Below are positions 1-8,040 of a stretch of 50,995 bases of DNA, one piece after another (the stretch's first letter is position 1; each line of letters begins with the position of its first letter). Position numbers and translations under genes: made by a program. The stretch comes from Paludibacteraceae bacterium (GTDB taxonomy: Bacteria; Bacteroidota; Bacteroidia; Bacteroidales; Paludibacteraceae): positions 1 through 50,995 of the forward strand of contig JAKSKY010000004.1 in NCBI GenBank assembly GCA_024401515.1, written 5' to 3'. Under the pieces are notes generated by a model. It did not search any database, was not told the DNA's origin, and saw only the letters and a program-made list of their open reading frames with translations.

Positions 1-456
1 GGACTCTGTTTTGGATCAGACATTCCCCTTCTCGCCATCAACACGCTTCAAGTCATGTCACAAGGATATATCAACAAACATGGTAAAGTGACAGACGGGA
101 CATGGATGTGCCCTATGATCGACGCCCGTAGAATGGAGGTATACACGGCGTTCTACGACAACGAATTATCCTTGAAGAGAGAGATTTCCGCAGATATTAT
201 CGACAGCGAATCCTATGCGGACATTTTGGTAAACAACAAGATCGTATGTTTCGGTAACGGTTCCAGCAAATGCAAAACGACGCTTACACATCCTAACGTA
301 ACATTTGTGGATGGCATCACCCCACTCGCTTCAGACATGGCCCCATTAGCAGAAACTGCCTACGCCAAGAAAGAGTTTCAAGACGTTGCCTATTTCGAGC
401 CTTTCTATTTAAAGGAATTCGTGGCAACGGTTAGTAAGAATAAGTTGGGAGTATAA
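1..456 (+). CDS. tsaB: TsaB, tRNA threonylcarbamoyladenosine biosynthesis protein (5' partial)
   Basis: The frame is open from base 1 and codes for the last 151 residues. The gene's start lies outside the window. TsaB is the inactive ASKHA-fold partner of TsaD and is needed with TsaC and TsaE to make the t6A base of tRNAs that read ANN codons. Visible family marks are the N-terminal part GLCFGSDIPLLAINTLQVM, the central D-A-R-R-x-E-V-Y-T-A segment near residues 41-50, and a C-terminal part ending near Y-L-K-E-F-V. The first ATG in the fragment (position 55) is internal, because the protein similarity begins upstream of it. It converges on the polysaccharide locus and is separated from it by a hairpin terminator. 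The assignment is firm; only completeness is lacking. Confidence 0.88.
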   Translation, partial: GLCFGSDIPLLAINTLQVMSQGYINKHGKVTDGTWMCPMIDARRMEVYTAFYDNELSLKREISADIIDSESYADILVNNKIVCFGNGSSKCKTTLTHPNVTFVDGITPLASDMAPLAETAYAKKEFQDVAYFEPFYLKEFVATVSKNKLGV

Positions 457-471
457 ACTTCTCAACTCGAT

Positions 472-514
472 AAAAGAAGAAGCGCTGCTCAGATGAACAG
501 CGCTTCTTCTTTTA
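472..514. terminator. Bidirectional intrinsic terminator between tsaB and the glycosyltransferase gene
   Basis: A perfect 13-bp stem (475-487 with 498-510, arm AGAAGAAGCGCTG) closes a 10-nt loop and can be extended by A-T pairs on both sides. Runs of T follow it on the plus strand and runs of A precede it, giving a U tract in both directions. It lies between convergent genes and touches the stop codon of the minus-strand gene at 512. Confidence 0.85.
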
Positions 515-1621
515 TAATGCTTTATACACTTCACAGACCTGATCCGCAATCTGCGTCCAATGATACTTACTCAAATCGTACGTCACCCTATTCCCTAATC
601 CTTGAGACAATGTTTGATCCAACCGCATCGACAATTGCGCCACGTCTCCAACAGGGAAATATACATCTTGGGGTAAATTCACTTCCAAGTTTGCGGGAAT
701 ATCACTTACAACGACTGGTAGTTTATAACTCATCGCCTCCAACAATGCGATAGGCAATCCCTCGTGTGAAGAAGGTAACACGTAACAGCTTGCATGGGTT
801 AACAATGAATGCAATTTTTCACCCTTAACAAACCCAGTCAGAACCACTCCATTCTTTTGCGCCATTTGTTTGAGGCTTCTCGAATAGTCATCTTCAAAAT
901 CGGTATCACCCGCCAAAACTAGTTTGACTGGACTATCTGGATGTTGAGACTTATATTTCACGAAAGCTTCCACCAAATGATGAAGGTTCTTCTCTGGAAC
1001 GAAGCGACACATTCCTAAAATATACTGTTCAGGCACTATACCCAACTCGGAGAAATATTCAGGGTAATCAACAAAATCAGGATCAGGAACACCATTGTAA
1101 ATTAGATGAACACGTTTGGTCCGATTATATTTGTTGGCGATAAGGTTCTTGATAACATTGGAGATAACGATCACATCATCAGCAAAGAGGCAACCCATCC
1201 TCTCTCCAAATTTCAACATTGTTTTAGCCGCAAAGCCCCATTTATCACGATCATAGTCTGGCCCATGATGAGTGAAAACCACCTTCATGCCTCTCAATTT
1301 AGCGTATGGTGCCAAAATAGCTGGACCGATCGCATGGATATGTAACACTTCCGCTCCCAAACGCTTTGCCTTATTAATCGCTCGGAAAGAATGAATAATC
1401 GCCTCAAAAGATTTCTTCTTCGGAGAGGGAACATTAACTAATTTCACACCGTTCCACAAAGGATCTTCATCCTTTACGTAATTAGAACGGCGAATCACAG
1501 TAACATCATAGCCATGCTTAACAACAAGAGGGAATAGTTCCTCACAATGAGTCTCCACACCTCCCATTATATTGGGAATGCCTCGGGTTCCGGTTACTAC
1601 TACGTTTTTCACACCAGCCAT
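512..1621 (-). CDS. Glycosyltransferase, GT4 family (GT-B fold)
   Basis: A 369-residue cytosolic or membrane-associated sugar transferase. The N-terminal domain opens with VVVTGTRGIPNIMGGVETH, the glycine-rich start typical of GT4 enzymes of the WcaI/RfaG/PimB type. The C-terminal nucleotide-sugar domain holds G-x-C-R-x-V-P-E-K-N near residues 203-212 and the E-G-L-P-I-A-L-L-E-A signature near residues 285-295, whose glutamates are the donor-binding EX7E type. It starts 17 nt after the radical SAM gene and is probably cotranscribed with it. Acceptor and donor cannot be read from sequence. Its base use is closer to the flanking housekeeping genes than to the AT-rich core of the locus. Confidence 0.85.
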   Translation of the reverse strand: MAGVKNVVVTGTRGIPNIMGGVETHCEELFPLVVKHGYDVTVIRRSNYVKDEDPLWNGVKLVNVPSPKKKSFEAIIHSFRAINKAKRLGAEVLHIHAIGPAILAPYAKLRGMKVVFTHHGPDYDRDKWGFAAKTMLKFGERMGCLFADDVIVISNVIKNLIANKYNRTKRVHLIYNGVPDPDFVDYPEYFSELGIVPEQYILGMCRFVPEKNLHHLVEAFVKYKSQHPDSPVKLVLAGDTDFEDDYSRSLKQMAQKNGVVLTGFVKGEKLHSLLTHASCYVLPSSHEGLPIALLEAMSYKLPVVVSDIPANLEVNLPQDVYFPVGDVAQLSMRLDQTLSQGLGNRVTYDLSKYHWTQIADQVCEVYKAL

Positions 1622-1638
1622 CGTTGCGTCACTCCACC

Positions 1639-2850
1639 CTATTTAATCTCAATATCACGGTTTGTCTCCGCAATAGTAGCCTCGTAACCTTGTCCGGCAA
1701 CATCCGCATTCACAATATCCTCACCACGTTTTCCTTTCAGCGCCTCCTTAGAATCGTCCGACAAACCATTGTTGATGACTGCATTCAAATCACAAGTGGA
1801 GCGTTTATCCAAATCCTCTTTAGACACCTTTCCATCACGATAGTCACAGCAAATCTGATTCTCATACATGCTGTACTTCATACCCAACAAACTCTTCGCC
1901 TTGTGCTTCAAGACCCACCATGCTGGTTTATGAATATATTTACGCATTGCTGGCGATACGGATCCGATCATCCAACAATTACGATTACAGCAACGTACTT
2001 TCTTTCTAACAGATTCAGCCTCAGGCGAACTCCATAGTTCCTCCCAAGTTTGGGTATTTAGATTTCCCATCACCTCCTTATCCTTTGTACCGTTGCATGG
2101 CATCACATCGCCATATGGATCGATGAAGAAGGTATCAAAGGACATATCACATGGCAAAAGTCTCTCTTTGCCATAGATATAATTGATTAATCCATGATTA
2201 AAATATGCTCGGAACCATTTCTTAGGGCTATTGCTTTTCAGCAACTCATTCACAAGATTCTCAAAATTTTGAGCAACCATCGGACGATCCTTTATGATAT
2301 TCTTAGCCTCAACAAAATAGAATGAGTTGTGAAGCGACGCAGTGGCGAACTCCATACCCATTTCATCCGAGATTTTATACAAAGGAACCAAATCAGGCGC
2401 ATTCTTATCCTGAACAGTCATACCGAAACCGACATCCTTCATGCCCATTTCACGTAATTTCTTCAAGGTTGAGTATCCTCGCTGATAGCCATCGTTCAGA
2501 CCTCGAATCTCGTTATTGGTCTCTTCCAATCCCTCAATGGAAATGCGGATGCCGATTTGTGGGAATTCCTTGCAAAGGTCAATGATTCTATCGGTGAAAA
2601 AGCCATTGGTGGAGATAACGATACGGTCACTAAGTTTATAAAGTTCCCTAACGATATCCTTCAAATCGGTACGGATGAAGGGCTCACCTCCTGTGATATT
2701 GGTGAAATACATCTTGGGAAGTTTCTTGATGGTCTCAATTGAAATCTCCTCCTCTGCCTTGGAAGGCGCTTTATATCTATTACACATAGAGCAACGAGCG
2801 TTGCATCTATATGTCACGATAACTGTTCCGTTAAGTTTATTATCTGCCAT
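1639..2850 (-). CDS. Radical SAM protein with SPASM-type C-terminal region
   Basis: The protein has 403 residues from the ATG at 2850. The frame stays open further upstream, but that extension crosses a terminator and a promoter and is cysteine- and arginine-rich without domain character, so it is rejected. The [4Fe-4S]-SAM site is C16-x3-C20-x2-C23, followed by an N-I-T-G-G-E-P motif at residues 51-57 and a partial TIM barrel. A later cysteine-rich stretch (C-D-M-S-F-D, M-P-C-N-G, then R-C-C-N-R-N-C) with an F-I-D-P-Y-G-D element matches an auxiliary-cluster SPASM domain. About 80 hydrophilic residues follow with no recognised domain. SPASM enzymes mostly modify peptides, but some act on sugars or cofactors. 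Position inside a polysaccharide locus suggests a sugar or lipid-linked substrate; this is inference. The gene has its own promoter and is followed by a glycosyltransferase gene. Confidence 0.8.
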   Translation of the reverse strand: MADNKLNGTVIVTYRCNARCSMCNRYKAPSKAEEEISIETIKKLPKMYFTNITGGEPFIRTDLKDIVRELYKLSDRIVISTNGFFTDRIIDLCKEFPQIGIRISIEGLEETNNEIRGLNDGYQRGYSTLKKLREMGMKDVGFGMTVQDKNAPDLVPLYKISDEMGMEFATASLHNSFYFVEAKNIIKDRPMVAQNFENLVNELLKSNSPKKWFRAYFNHGLINYIYGKERLLPCDMSFDTFFIDPYGDVMPCNGTKDKEVMGNLNTQTWEELWSSPEAESVRKKVRCCNRNCWMIGSVSPAMRKYIHKPAWWVLKHKAKSLLGMKYSMYENQICCDYRDGKVSKEDLDKRSTCDLNAVINNGLSDDSKEALKGKRGEDIVNADVAGQGYEATIAETNRDIEIK

Positions 2851-2853
2851 AAA

Positions 2854-2881
2854 CAAAGATACTTCTATATATCTTTGCAAA
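2854..2881 (-). promoter_or_regulatory. Bacteroidota-type promoter inside an inverted repeat, upstream of the radical SAM gene
   Basis: Read on the minus strand, TTTG (2881-2878) is followed after 16 nt by TATCTTTG (2861-2854), matching the -33 and TAnnTTTG -7 elements, though the spacer is shorter than the usual 19-21. The -7 box ends only three bases before the ATG, so the transcript would be leaderless or nearly so. The same bases form an inverted repeat (CAAAGATA, 8 nt, TATCTTTG) that places a TAnnTTTG on the plus strand as well. Confidence 0.45.
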
Positions 2882-2888
2882 ACTACAC

Positions 2889-2919
2889 AAAAAAAAAAAG
2901 ACCGCCAACAAAGCGGTCT
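2889..2919 (-). terminator. Strong intrinsic terminator ending the polysaccharide operon
   Basis: On the minus strand a 7-bp stem AGACCGC/GCGGTCT (2919-2913 with 2905-2899) closes a 7-nt loop and is followed by an unbroken run of 11 or more T residues. It lies 22 nt after the stop of the glycosyltransferase gene at 2942 and just before the promoter of the radical SAM gene. It therefore marks the end of the long operon. Confidence 0.9.
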
Positions 2920-2941
2920 CAAAAGATAATAATTGCGTGGA

Positions 2942-4099
2942 TTATTGTTGATACAATCGTAAAATTTCTTCGCAATAATTTTCCGAAGAATAACGTTTCT
3001 GAGCAAGATTCGAAAGAGCATGATAATCAAAGTTTGTTCGCCACATGGTCTCAATTTTTTCTTTCAAATCAACAGAATCACCACTTTTGAAGGTCATACC
3101 GGACTTCCCCACTTCAATCAATTCAGGTATTCCTCCGATATTTGCGCCTAAGACGGGGGTTCCCAAAGCTTGCGCTTCTATGACCGTAAGAGGATTATTC
3201 TCACTCCATTCAGAAGGGATGACCATAAATCGGGCGCCCTCCAAGATAGGACGAAACTCATTCCAATTCTTTTGTCCTAAAAACTCAATAGGAGCATTTT
3301 TGTATTCTTCCCTTAATGACGGCTCCAAATCACCGCCTCCAATCACCACTAACTTATAGGGCAACTGAGCGGCGACTCGACATAGCGTCTCTATGCCCTT
3401 CACCTTTGTAAGTCTGCCTAGATAGACATAATAATCGCCTTTGTCAAAGGATGGATTCTCTACCTTTTTCAAATCAATGAAATTACATAGAACACGGAAC
3501 TTCGCCTTGTCATATCCACCTCTGATGCAAGTGTCAGCCATGAATTGGCTAGGAGGCAGGAATAAATCACACGCATTCTGCAAACGCTCCTTGTTCCATT
3601 TCCTCTGCTCCAAATAACCTATGACAGCTCCAGGAATACTTCCTGGCATACATTTGTGCTTTATCACGGACAGTTTATTCGCAAAACACTCCTCACACCA
3701 TGTACCGTTTCGCATACAAGTATAACAAGGGCAAACCAATTTGGAATCATGCAACGTCCAAACCACACGAATGCCTCGTTGATGCGCCAACTCAGCAATG
3801 ATAGGAGATAATTGGGTATGGATATTATTGAGATGAACAACATCTGGCTTGAAATCATCCAATAAGGCCGTGAACTTCTTTTTAACTTCCGAATCTCCGA
3901 AAGGACGAGTGAAAGCCTTGATTTTACTCATATTCGAAGGCCAATATCGGCTCCATTCAGAAGCATTATTCTCCGGATAGTCCATAGCAAAAATGGCGAC
4001 ATCATGACCACGTTCCTTTAACAAACGCTCCAACTCCATCATATAGATGCAGTCTCCGCCTCGACGATAATAGAATTTATTTGAGAGAAGTATTTTCAT
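2942..4099 (-). CDS. Glycosyltransferase, GT4 family, with cysteine cluster
   Basis: The protein has 385 residues, counted from the ATG at 4099; a longer frame from 4120 would need a TTG codon. It starts MKILLSNKFYYRRGG and has a GT-B fold. The C-terminal domain carries Y-L-G-R-L-T-K-V-K-G-I-E-T-L and then P-S-E-W-S-E-N-N-P-L-T-V-I-E-A, the EX7E donor-binding motif. Six cysteines fall between residues 123 and 150 (C123, C125, C128, C135, C138, C150) after W-T-L-H-D, as in a known subgroup of GT4 enzymes where they may bind a metal. The start lies inside the 3' end of the preceding acyltransferase gene (23-nt overlap), which suggests translational coupling. It is the last gene of the long operon and is followed by a strong terminator. 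Confidence 0.85.
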   Translation of the reverse strand: MKILLSNKFYYRRGGDCIYMMELERLLKERGHDVAIFAMDYPENNASEWSRYWPSNMSKIKAFTRPFGDSEVKKKFTALLDDFKPDVVHLNNIHTQLSPIIAELAHQRGIRVVWTLHDSKLVCPCYTCMRNGTWCEECFANKLSVIKHKCMPGSIPGAVIGYLEQRKWNKERLQNACDLFLPPSQFMADTCIRGGYDKAKFRVLCNFIDLKKVENPSFDKGDYYVYLGRLTKVKGIETLCRVAAQLPYKLVVIGGGDLEPSLREEYKNAPIEFLGQKNWNEFRPILEGARFMVIPSEWSENNPLTVIEAQALGTPVLGANIGGIPELIEVGKSGMTFKSGDSVDLKEKIETMWRTNFDYHALSNLAQKRYSSENYCEEILRLYQQ

Positions 4100-5072
4100 T
4101 GTTTTTTTTCTTATATCCAAACAGAGAACCGATAGTATTACTTTTCGAAATAATATACTCTTGCAATAACAATGGAAACAATATGCCTATCAAGGATACC
4201 GAAACCAAAGTTATCAAAAAATAGCCATTGTTTTCAACGAATAGTGTCTCAGAAAAGCGATGAACCAACGATTTGGCAAATCCCATAAAGGTGGTATGAA
4301 ACAAATAAATAATAAAAGAGGACTTCCCTAAGAAAAGAAGCTTGCTATTCTTTCTTTTTTCAATTAAATTCGACAAAGAAATAACGCCTAATGTTCCAAT
4401 TAATGAAATCGCAAAATTCGGATGCGACCAGCCCTTGAACCACAACAAAGCAAAGACAAACAAAGAAACAATAAACAATACTTGTAAATACACATTTCTA
4501 AATAGGAAATATATGTTTTCTCTGAAAAATAATGCTCCTAACATAAAATAAATCGCACTACTTTTCAACTCATGAAGACAGAATAATCGAGAGAATTCAT
4601 ATGGTAAAAATTTAAATATAAGACTCAAGATCAACAACACATAGAAATAGCATCTGCTATCAGAAATTGAGCATAGAAGATACATCCATAATAACACCCA
4701 TAAATACCACAAAAAATATCCTGCTTCCGGTAAATAGAACATTCGGACAAAAGAATACGCATCCACTCCATTCTCTACATAAGCACCGTTTTGCATAATC
4801 AACTTTAAGCCAATAATCAAAATCGAAACAATCAAATAGGGAACGGCAATACGCTTCATTTTTTTTCGCATAAAAGCTGACCAACTTTCGTTTTTCTTTG
4901 TATATGCATACATGGCTCCAGACAAAAAAAGGAATAATGGCATATGAAAAGCATATACAAATGCTCGAAATGTCTCATAAAAGAGAGGAGAGTTATCTGG
5001 ATAATAATGTCCTATTACTACCAAAACAATACCTATTCCCTTGGCAATGTCAATATAATCCAACTTTTCCAT
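4077..5072 (-). CDS. Membrane acyltransferase, acyltransferase-3 (OafA/YrhL, NodX-like) family
   Basis: A 331-residue integral membrane protein with about ten hydrophobic segments. The N-terminus has D-Y-I-D-I-A-K-G-I-G-I-V-L-V-V-I-G-H, carrying the conserved histidine of the family, and A-F-H-M-P-L-F-L-F-L-S-G near residues 41-52, which is the second family motif. Proteins of this family O-acylate polysaccharides, often O-acetylating them. In this operon it would modify the repeat unit or polymer. It ends inside the following glycosyltransferase gene and starts 2 nt after the stop of the beta-helix gene. A second, different member of the family lies at 17241-18197. The acyl donor and the position modified cannot be read. 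Confidence 0.85.
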   Translation of the reverse strand: MEKLDYIDIAKGIGIVLVVIGHYYPDNSPLFYETFRAFVYAFHMPLFLFLSGAMYAYTKKNESWSAFMRKKMKRIAVPYLIVSILIIGLKLIMQNGAYVENGVDAYSFVRMFYLPEAGYFLWYLWVLLWMYLLCSISDSRCYFYVLLILSLIFKFLPYEFSRLFCLHELKSSAIYFMLGALFFRENIYFLFRNVYLQVLFIVSLFVFALLWFKGWSHPNFAISLIGTLGVISLSNLIEKRKNSKLLFLGKSSFIIYLFHTTFMGFAKSLVHRFSETLFVENNGYFLITLVSVSLIGILFPLLLQEYIISKSNTIGSLFGYKKKNNENTSLK

Positions 5073-5074
5073 TT

Positions 5075-6916
5075 CTATTTCTCCCCCAATTTTATTTTGT
5101 CATCATTCAAATGCTTGGAATATTCAGATGGAGTACATTGAACCATTTTTACATTTAAAATTGAGGCACATTCTTTTCCTAATAATTTACGGTACGAACC
5201 CATCTTGTCATATTGAACACTTTTATTTCCTCTAAAACCTTGATTCCATAAAACAGGTGTTCCGACAAAATAGTAGATGTTATTATTTCCCCAAGCCATA
5301 AGTTCGGGAAACATCGCACTATAAAGGCCATTCCCCCCATAGAAGTGATTATTCTCTATCACCATGGTCGATTTATGGTTTTTCTGATAACTTAAAACAT
5401 GCAAATCTCGCTTTTCTGGTGCACCAAAGCCATTATCACCTGCATTCAGACATAAATTATTCCTAAAGTAACAATTCTTGCAATCCATGGTATTTTTAAC
5501 GTCTCCATCATTCAAAAAGAACTCAAAAGATTGACGGCACCGATCAATGATATTATTCTCCATAATAATATCGCTAGCCACTAATCTGTTAGATGAATTT
5601 CCTTGAATCGTCAATCCGCAGTCAAAAATATTAGATATGTGATTATTGGCTACATAACCCTTCCCCTTATCTTCTGACAAATAAAATTCCACACCGTTTC
5701 CATATCTTGCCCATACCGAATTTGACAAATGCTGAGAACCTCCCACATAAGCTATATCACAATCGGTCACCTTTACATTTGAACCAGCTCCTACGCCATG
5801 ACAACCAAATCCTTCGATTCTCACATGGTTTATATTTGAATTATTCATCACAACACCAGACCCATAGGTTGCGAACTGTAACTTATAAGAAGAAGGATTT
5901 TTTCCACAATAAAGATAGAGATAACGATAATCTTCTTTTGATAATGACTTATGTTTTGAGGTTTGGAAAAAATCGAATGGCTGTTCCATAAATTGGTTAT
6001 GTTGTTCAGACAAATATGAATCATTACATTCAGATTTATACATGAACTCGACTTTCCTTCCATAGGTTTTCCCCGTGGTTCGATCCATAATCAAGGCGAT
6101 ATTATTCAAAAATTTGGAGGCACTTTTCACTCTTCCATCAAAGCAATCAGATTCCAAATCTATACGCCATATATTCGTTCCCTTTTCCGGTATCCATTTA
6201 TCTTTAACCATCTTGCCTTCCTGCCAGGCATTACTATTATCCTTGATTATCTTCCAACCAGAAAGAACCGGTTTCTCTCCCTTGCCATAACTACTCAAGG
6301 TACAATTTGCATCAAGACAATCAATATTTTCGAAAAAAACATCTCCAGACTTCAATAGTATTTTTTTATTCCTCCGAAAAGGCAAAACAGATGAAATCGT
6401 TAACGCAGGAGAATCCTCAGAGAGACCCAAATTATCTTTTTTCCCCTCCGACGAAGAAACGTATAATACAGGAACTGTAATCAATTGATTAATAACCGAT
6501 GAGTTTTGGGCATCAAAATGAATTGGGTCAACTAAATATTTATTCGAATAATCAACAGAGGAGGCCAACGCAACCGCATTCCAATTCACCTTCGCATATC
6601 CATAGAATCCACTATTATTGGCTGAAGTAAGGTAAACTATCGGTGTTTCATCGAAATTGGAGGCAGAAAAAAAAGCTACAACACCATTTCTATCAGAAAC
6701 ATTAATACGCCATACGTTGTTTTCACCTCTTTCAACCCTTGACACATACAAAGTGTCATTCTTCACTTTACCCGAGGTATGACGCATATATATTTCATCC
6801 ACAAATTCCTTCGGAGAGTCATTCTTTGAAGAGAAAACAAACCAGTTTTTTCTGGCGAAAGAATAACAAACTACGAAAAACAGTAAAAGGACAGGTATGA
6901 TAATCCGTTTTCTCAT
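5075..6916 (-). CDS. Exported right-handed parallel beta-helix protein
   Basis: The 613-residue protein starts with MRKR and a hydrophobic segment at about residues 5-20, a signal peptide or membrane anchor. The middle and C-terminal parts (about residues 370-560) show repeated short strands with asparagine ladders such as N-N-H-I-S-N-I, M-E-N-N-I-I-D and R-N-N-L-C-L, as in the pectate-lyase-like beta-helix fold. Folds of this type serve polysaccharide lyases, C5-epimerases and hydrolases. No catalytic triad could be assigned by eye. The start overlaps the stop of the pyruvyl transferase gene by 4 nt, so the two are translationally coupled. Being exported but encoded within a biosynthetic operon, it may trim, epimerise or hold the finished polysaccharide; this is inference. 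Confidence 0.7.
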   Translation of the reverse strand: MRKRIIIPVLLLFFVVCYSFARKNWFVFSSKNDSPKEFVDEIYMRHTSGKVKNDTLYVSRVERGENNVWRINVSDRNGVVAFFSASNFDETPIVYLTSANNSGFYGYAKVNWNAVALASSVDYSNKYLVDPIHFDAQNSSVINQLITVPVLYVSSSEGKKDNLGLSEDSPALTISSVLPFRRNKKILLKSGDVFFENIDCLDANCTLSSYGKGEKPVLSGWKIIKDNSNAWQEGKMVKDKWIPEKGTNIWRIDLESDCFDGRVKSASKFLNNIALIMDRTTGKTYGRKVEFMYKSECNDSYLSEQHNQFMEQPFDFFQTSKHKSLSKEDYRYLYLYCGKNPSSYKLQFATYGSGVVMNNSNINHVRIEGFGCHGVGAGSNVKVTDCDIAYVGGSQHLSNSVWARYGNGVEFYLSEDKGKGYVANNHISNIFDCGLTIQGNSSNRLVASDIIMENNIIDRCRQSFEFFLNDGDVKNTMDCKNCYFRNNLCLNAGDNGFGAPEKRDLHVLSYQKNHKSTMVIENNHFYGGNGLYSAMFPELMAWGNNNIYYFVGTPVLWNQGFRGNKSVQYDKMGSYRKLLGKECASILNVKMVQCTPSEYSKHLNDDKIKLGEK

Positions 6917-8040
6917 TGAAATTGTTTTACAAAACTAACAAACTGATTATTATAATCTTCCAACATAGAAGAAATTAGTTCTTTCCGTTGTCTAAACGAA
7001 ATAATTGAAATCTCCATCATATTAATCAAATCCTCGCTCGGAGATTGCATATAATTGCTTTCCAATAAAGAAAAAGCCTCCAATAGAAGAGTGAATTTAT
7101 TCTTTCCCCCTTTGTCGGATGAAAAACCATTTGGAGTATACAACAACATGGGAGTTTGATTCTTCAAGCAAAATACAGCATCATGAAAACGATGGGTAAC
7201 CACACACTCAAAATAGCGGTATATACCTAATTGCTCCAATGGAGAGAGATCATTTAATACTTCATCAGCCCATGGCACAGGCCGCAAACTGTAAATTCGA
7301 TATCTATGGGTACGATAATAGTCAGCACCTTTTTTCGCCCACGAATCATCTGCCTTTGTCGTATGGAACAACAACGACTTTGGAGGAATCACCAAGCCTT
7401 TCTGCTTTAGATAATTGGTGGTTTCCTCTTCATCAATTTCTAATGAGAAGGTGGGATCAGGAATCAGTTGAACTCGATTTCCCGGGATAAAAGAGGAAAT
7501 AAGAGAGCGTGTATTCTCATCGCGAACGCCATAACCAGAAAAGTCATTTAAAGAGGCTTTCATACATAACTTTTGATCCTCTGTCAAACTTTCATATTGA
7601 ACATTCTTGGAGGATGCCGCCAACAAAATTTTCTTGGCCTTTATCATAGGCGATAACCAATAGAGCGACAACGGAGAGTCACATCCTATCCTATCCAACT
7701 CAAGTATAGTATCGGATCCAATAAATATCATATCATATGAACGAGCAGCGATAAAGGCAGAGGCGAGTTCAACATTCTTTTCAACCTTATCGCTTAGAAC
7801 TCCTAACTGACTCTTTCTAAATGATGTGTATTTTTTTATTCGCATCAAATCATGATACAAAGATTTAATCGTGATATGACTAAAATATGGATGTACACCC
7901 GGCGGATTGAAGCCATGTAAAGGAATAACTTCAACTTTATCTTTAGGAAACACGCTTCGCAGAGTTTTCAAACAAGCCAATGCTTGCAGATTTGTTCCAC
8001 AATTCAAATCCCCATAATATGTTAGCAAACCGATTTTCAT
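6913..8040 (-). CDS. Polysaccharide pyruvyl transferase family protein (CsaB-like)
   Basis: The protein has 375 residues. The N-terminus M-K-I-G-L-L-T-Y-Y-G-D-L-N-C-G-T-N-L-Q-A-L is the diagnostic opening of the PF04230 family, and a T-H-R-F-H-D-A-V element near residue 280 matches the conserved C-terminal histidine motif. Family members add a pyruvate ketal from phosphoenolpyruvate to a sugar, giving a negative charge. Many close relatives in Bacteroidota are annotated only by family, so ketal transfer is probable and not proven. It overlaps the nitroreductase-like gene by 4 nt upstream and the beta-helix gene by 4 nt downstream. Confidence 0.85.
   Translation of the reverse strand: MKIGLLTYYGDLNCGTNLQALACLKTLRSVFPKDKVEVIPLHGFNPPGVHPYFSHITIKSLYHDLMRIKKYTSFRKSQLGVLSDKVEKNVELASAFIAARSYDMIFIGSDTILELDRIGCDSPLSLYWLSPMIKAKKILLAASSKNVQYESLTEDQKLCMKASLNDFSGYGVRDENTRSLISSFIPGNRVQLIPDPTFSLEIDEEETTNYLKQKGLVIPPKSLLFHTTKADDSWAKKGADYYRTHRYRIYSLRPVPWADEVLNDLSPLEQLGIYRYFECVVTHRFHDAVFCLKNQTPMLLYTPNGFSSDKGGKNKFTLLLEAFSLLESNYMQSPSEDLINMMEISIISFRQRKELISSMLEDYNNQFVSFVKQFQ

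Noticed and set aside
2851-3054. N-terminal extension of the radical SAM gene to 471 residues
   Set aside because: It would cross a strong terminator and the gene's promoter and overlap the end of the glycosyltransferase gene; the extra residues have no domain character. The ATG at 2850 gives a normal start just before the iron-sulfur motif.
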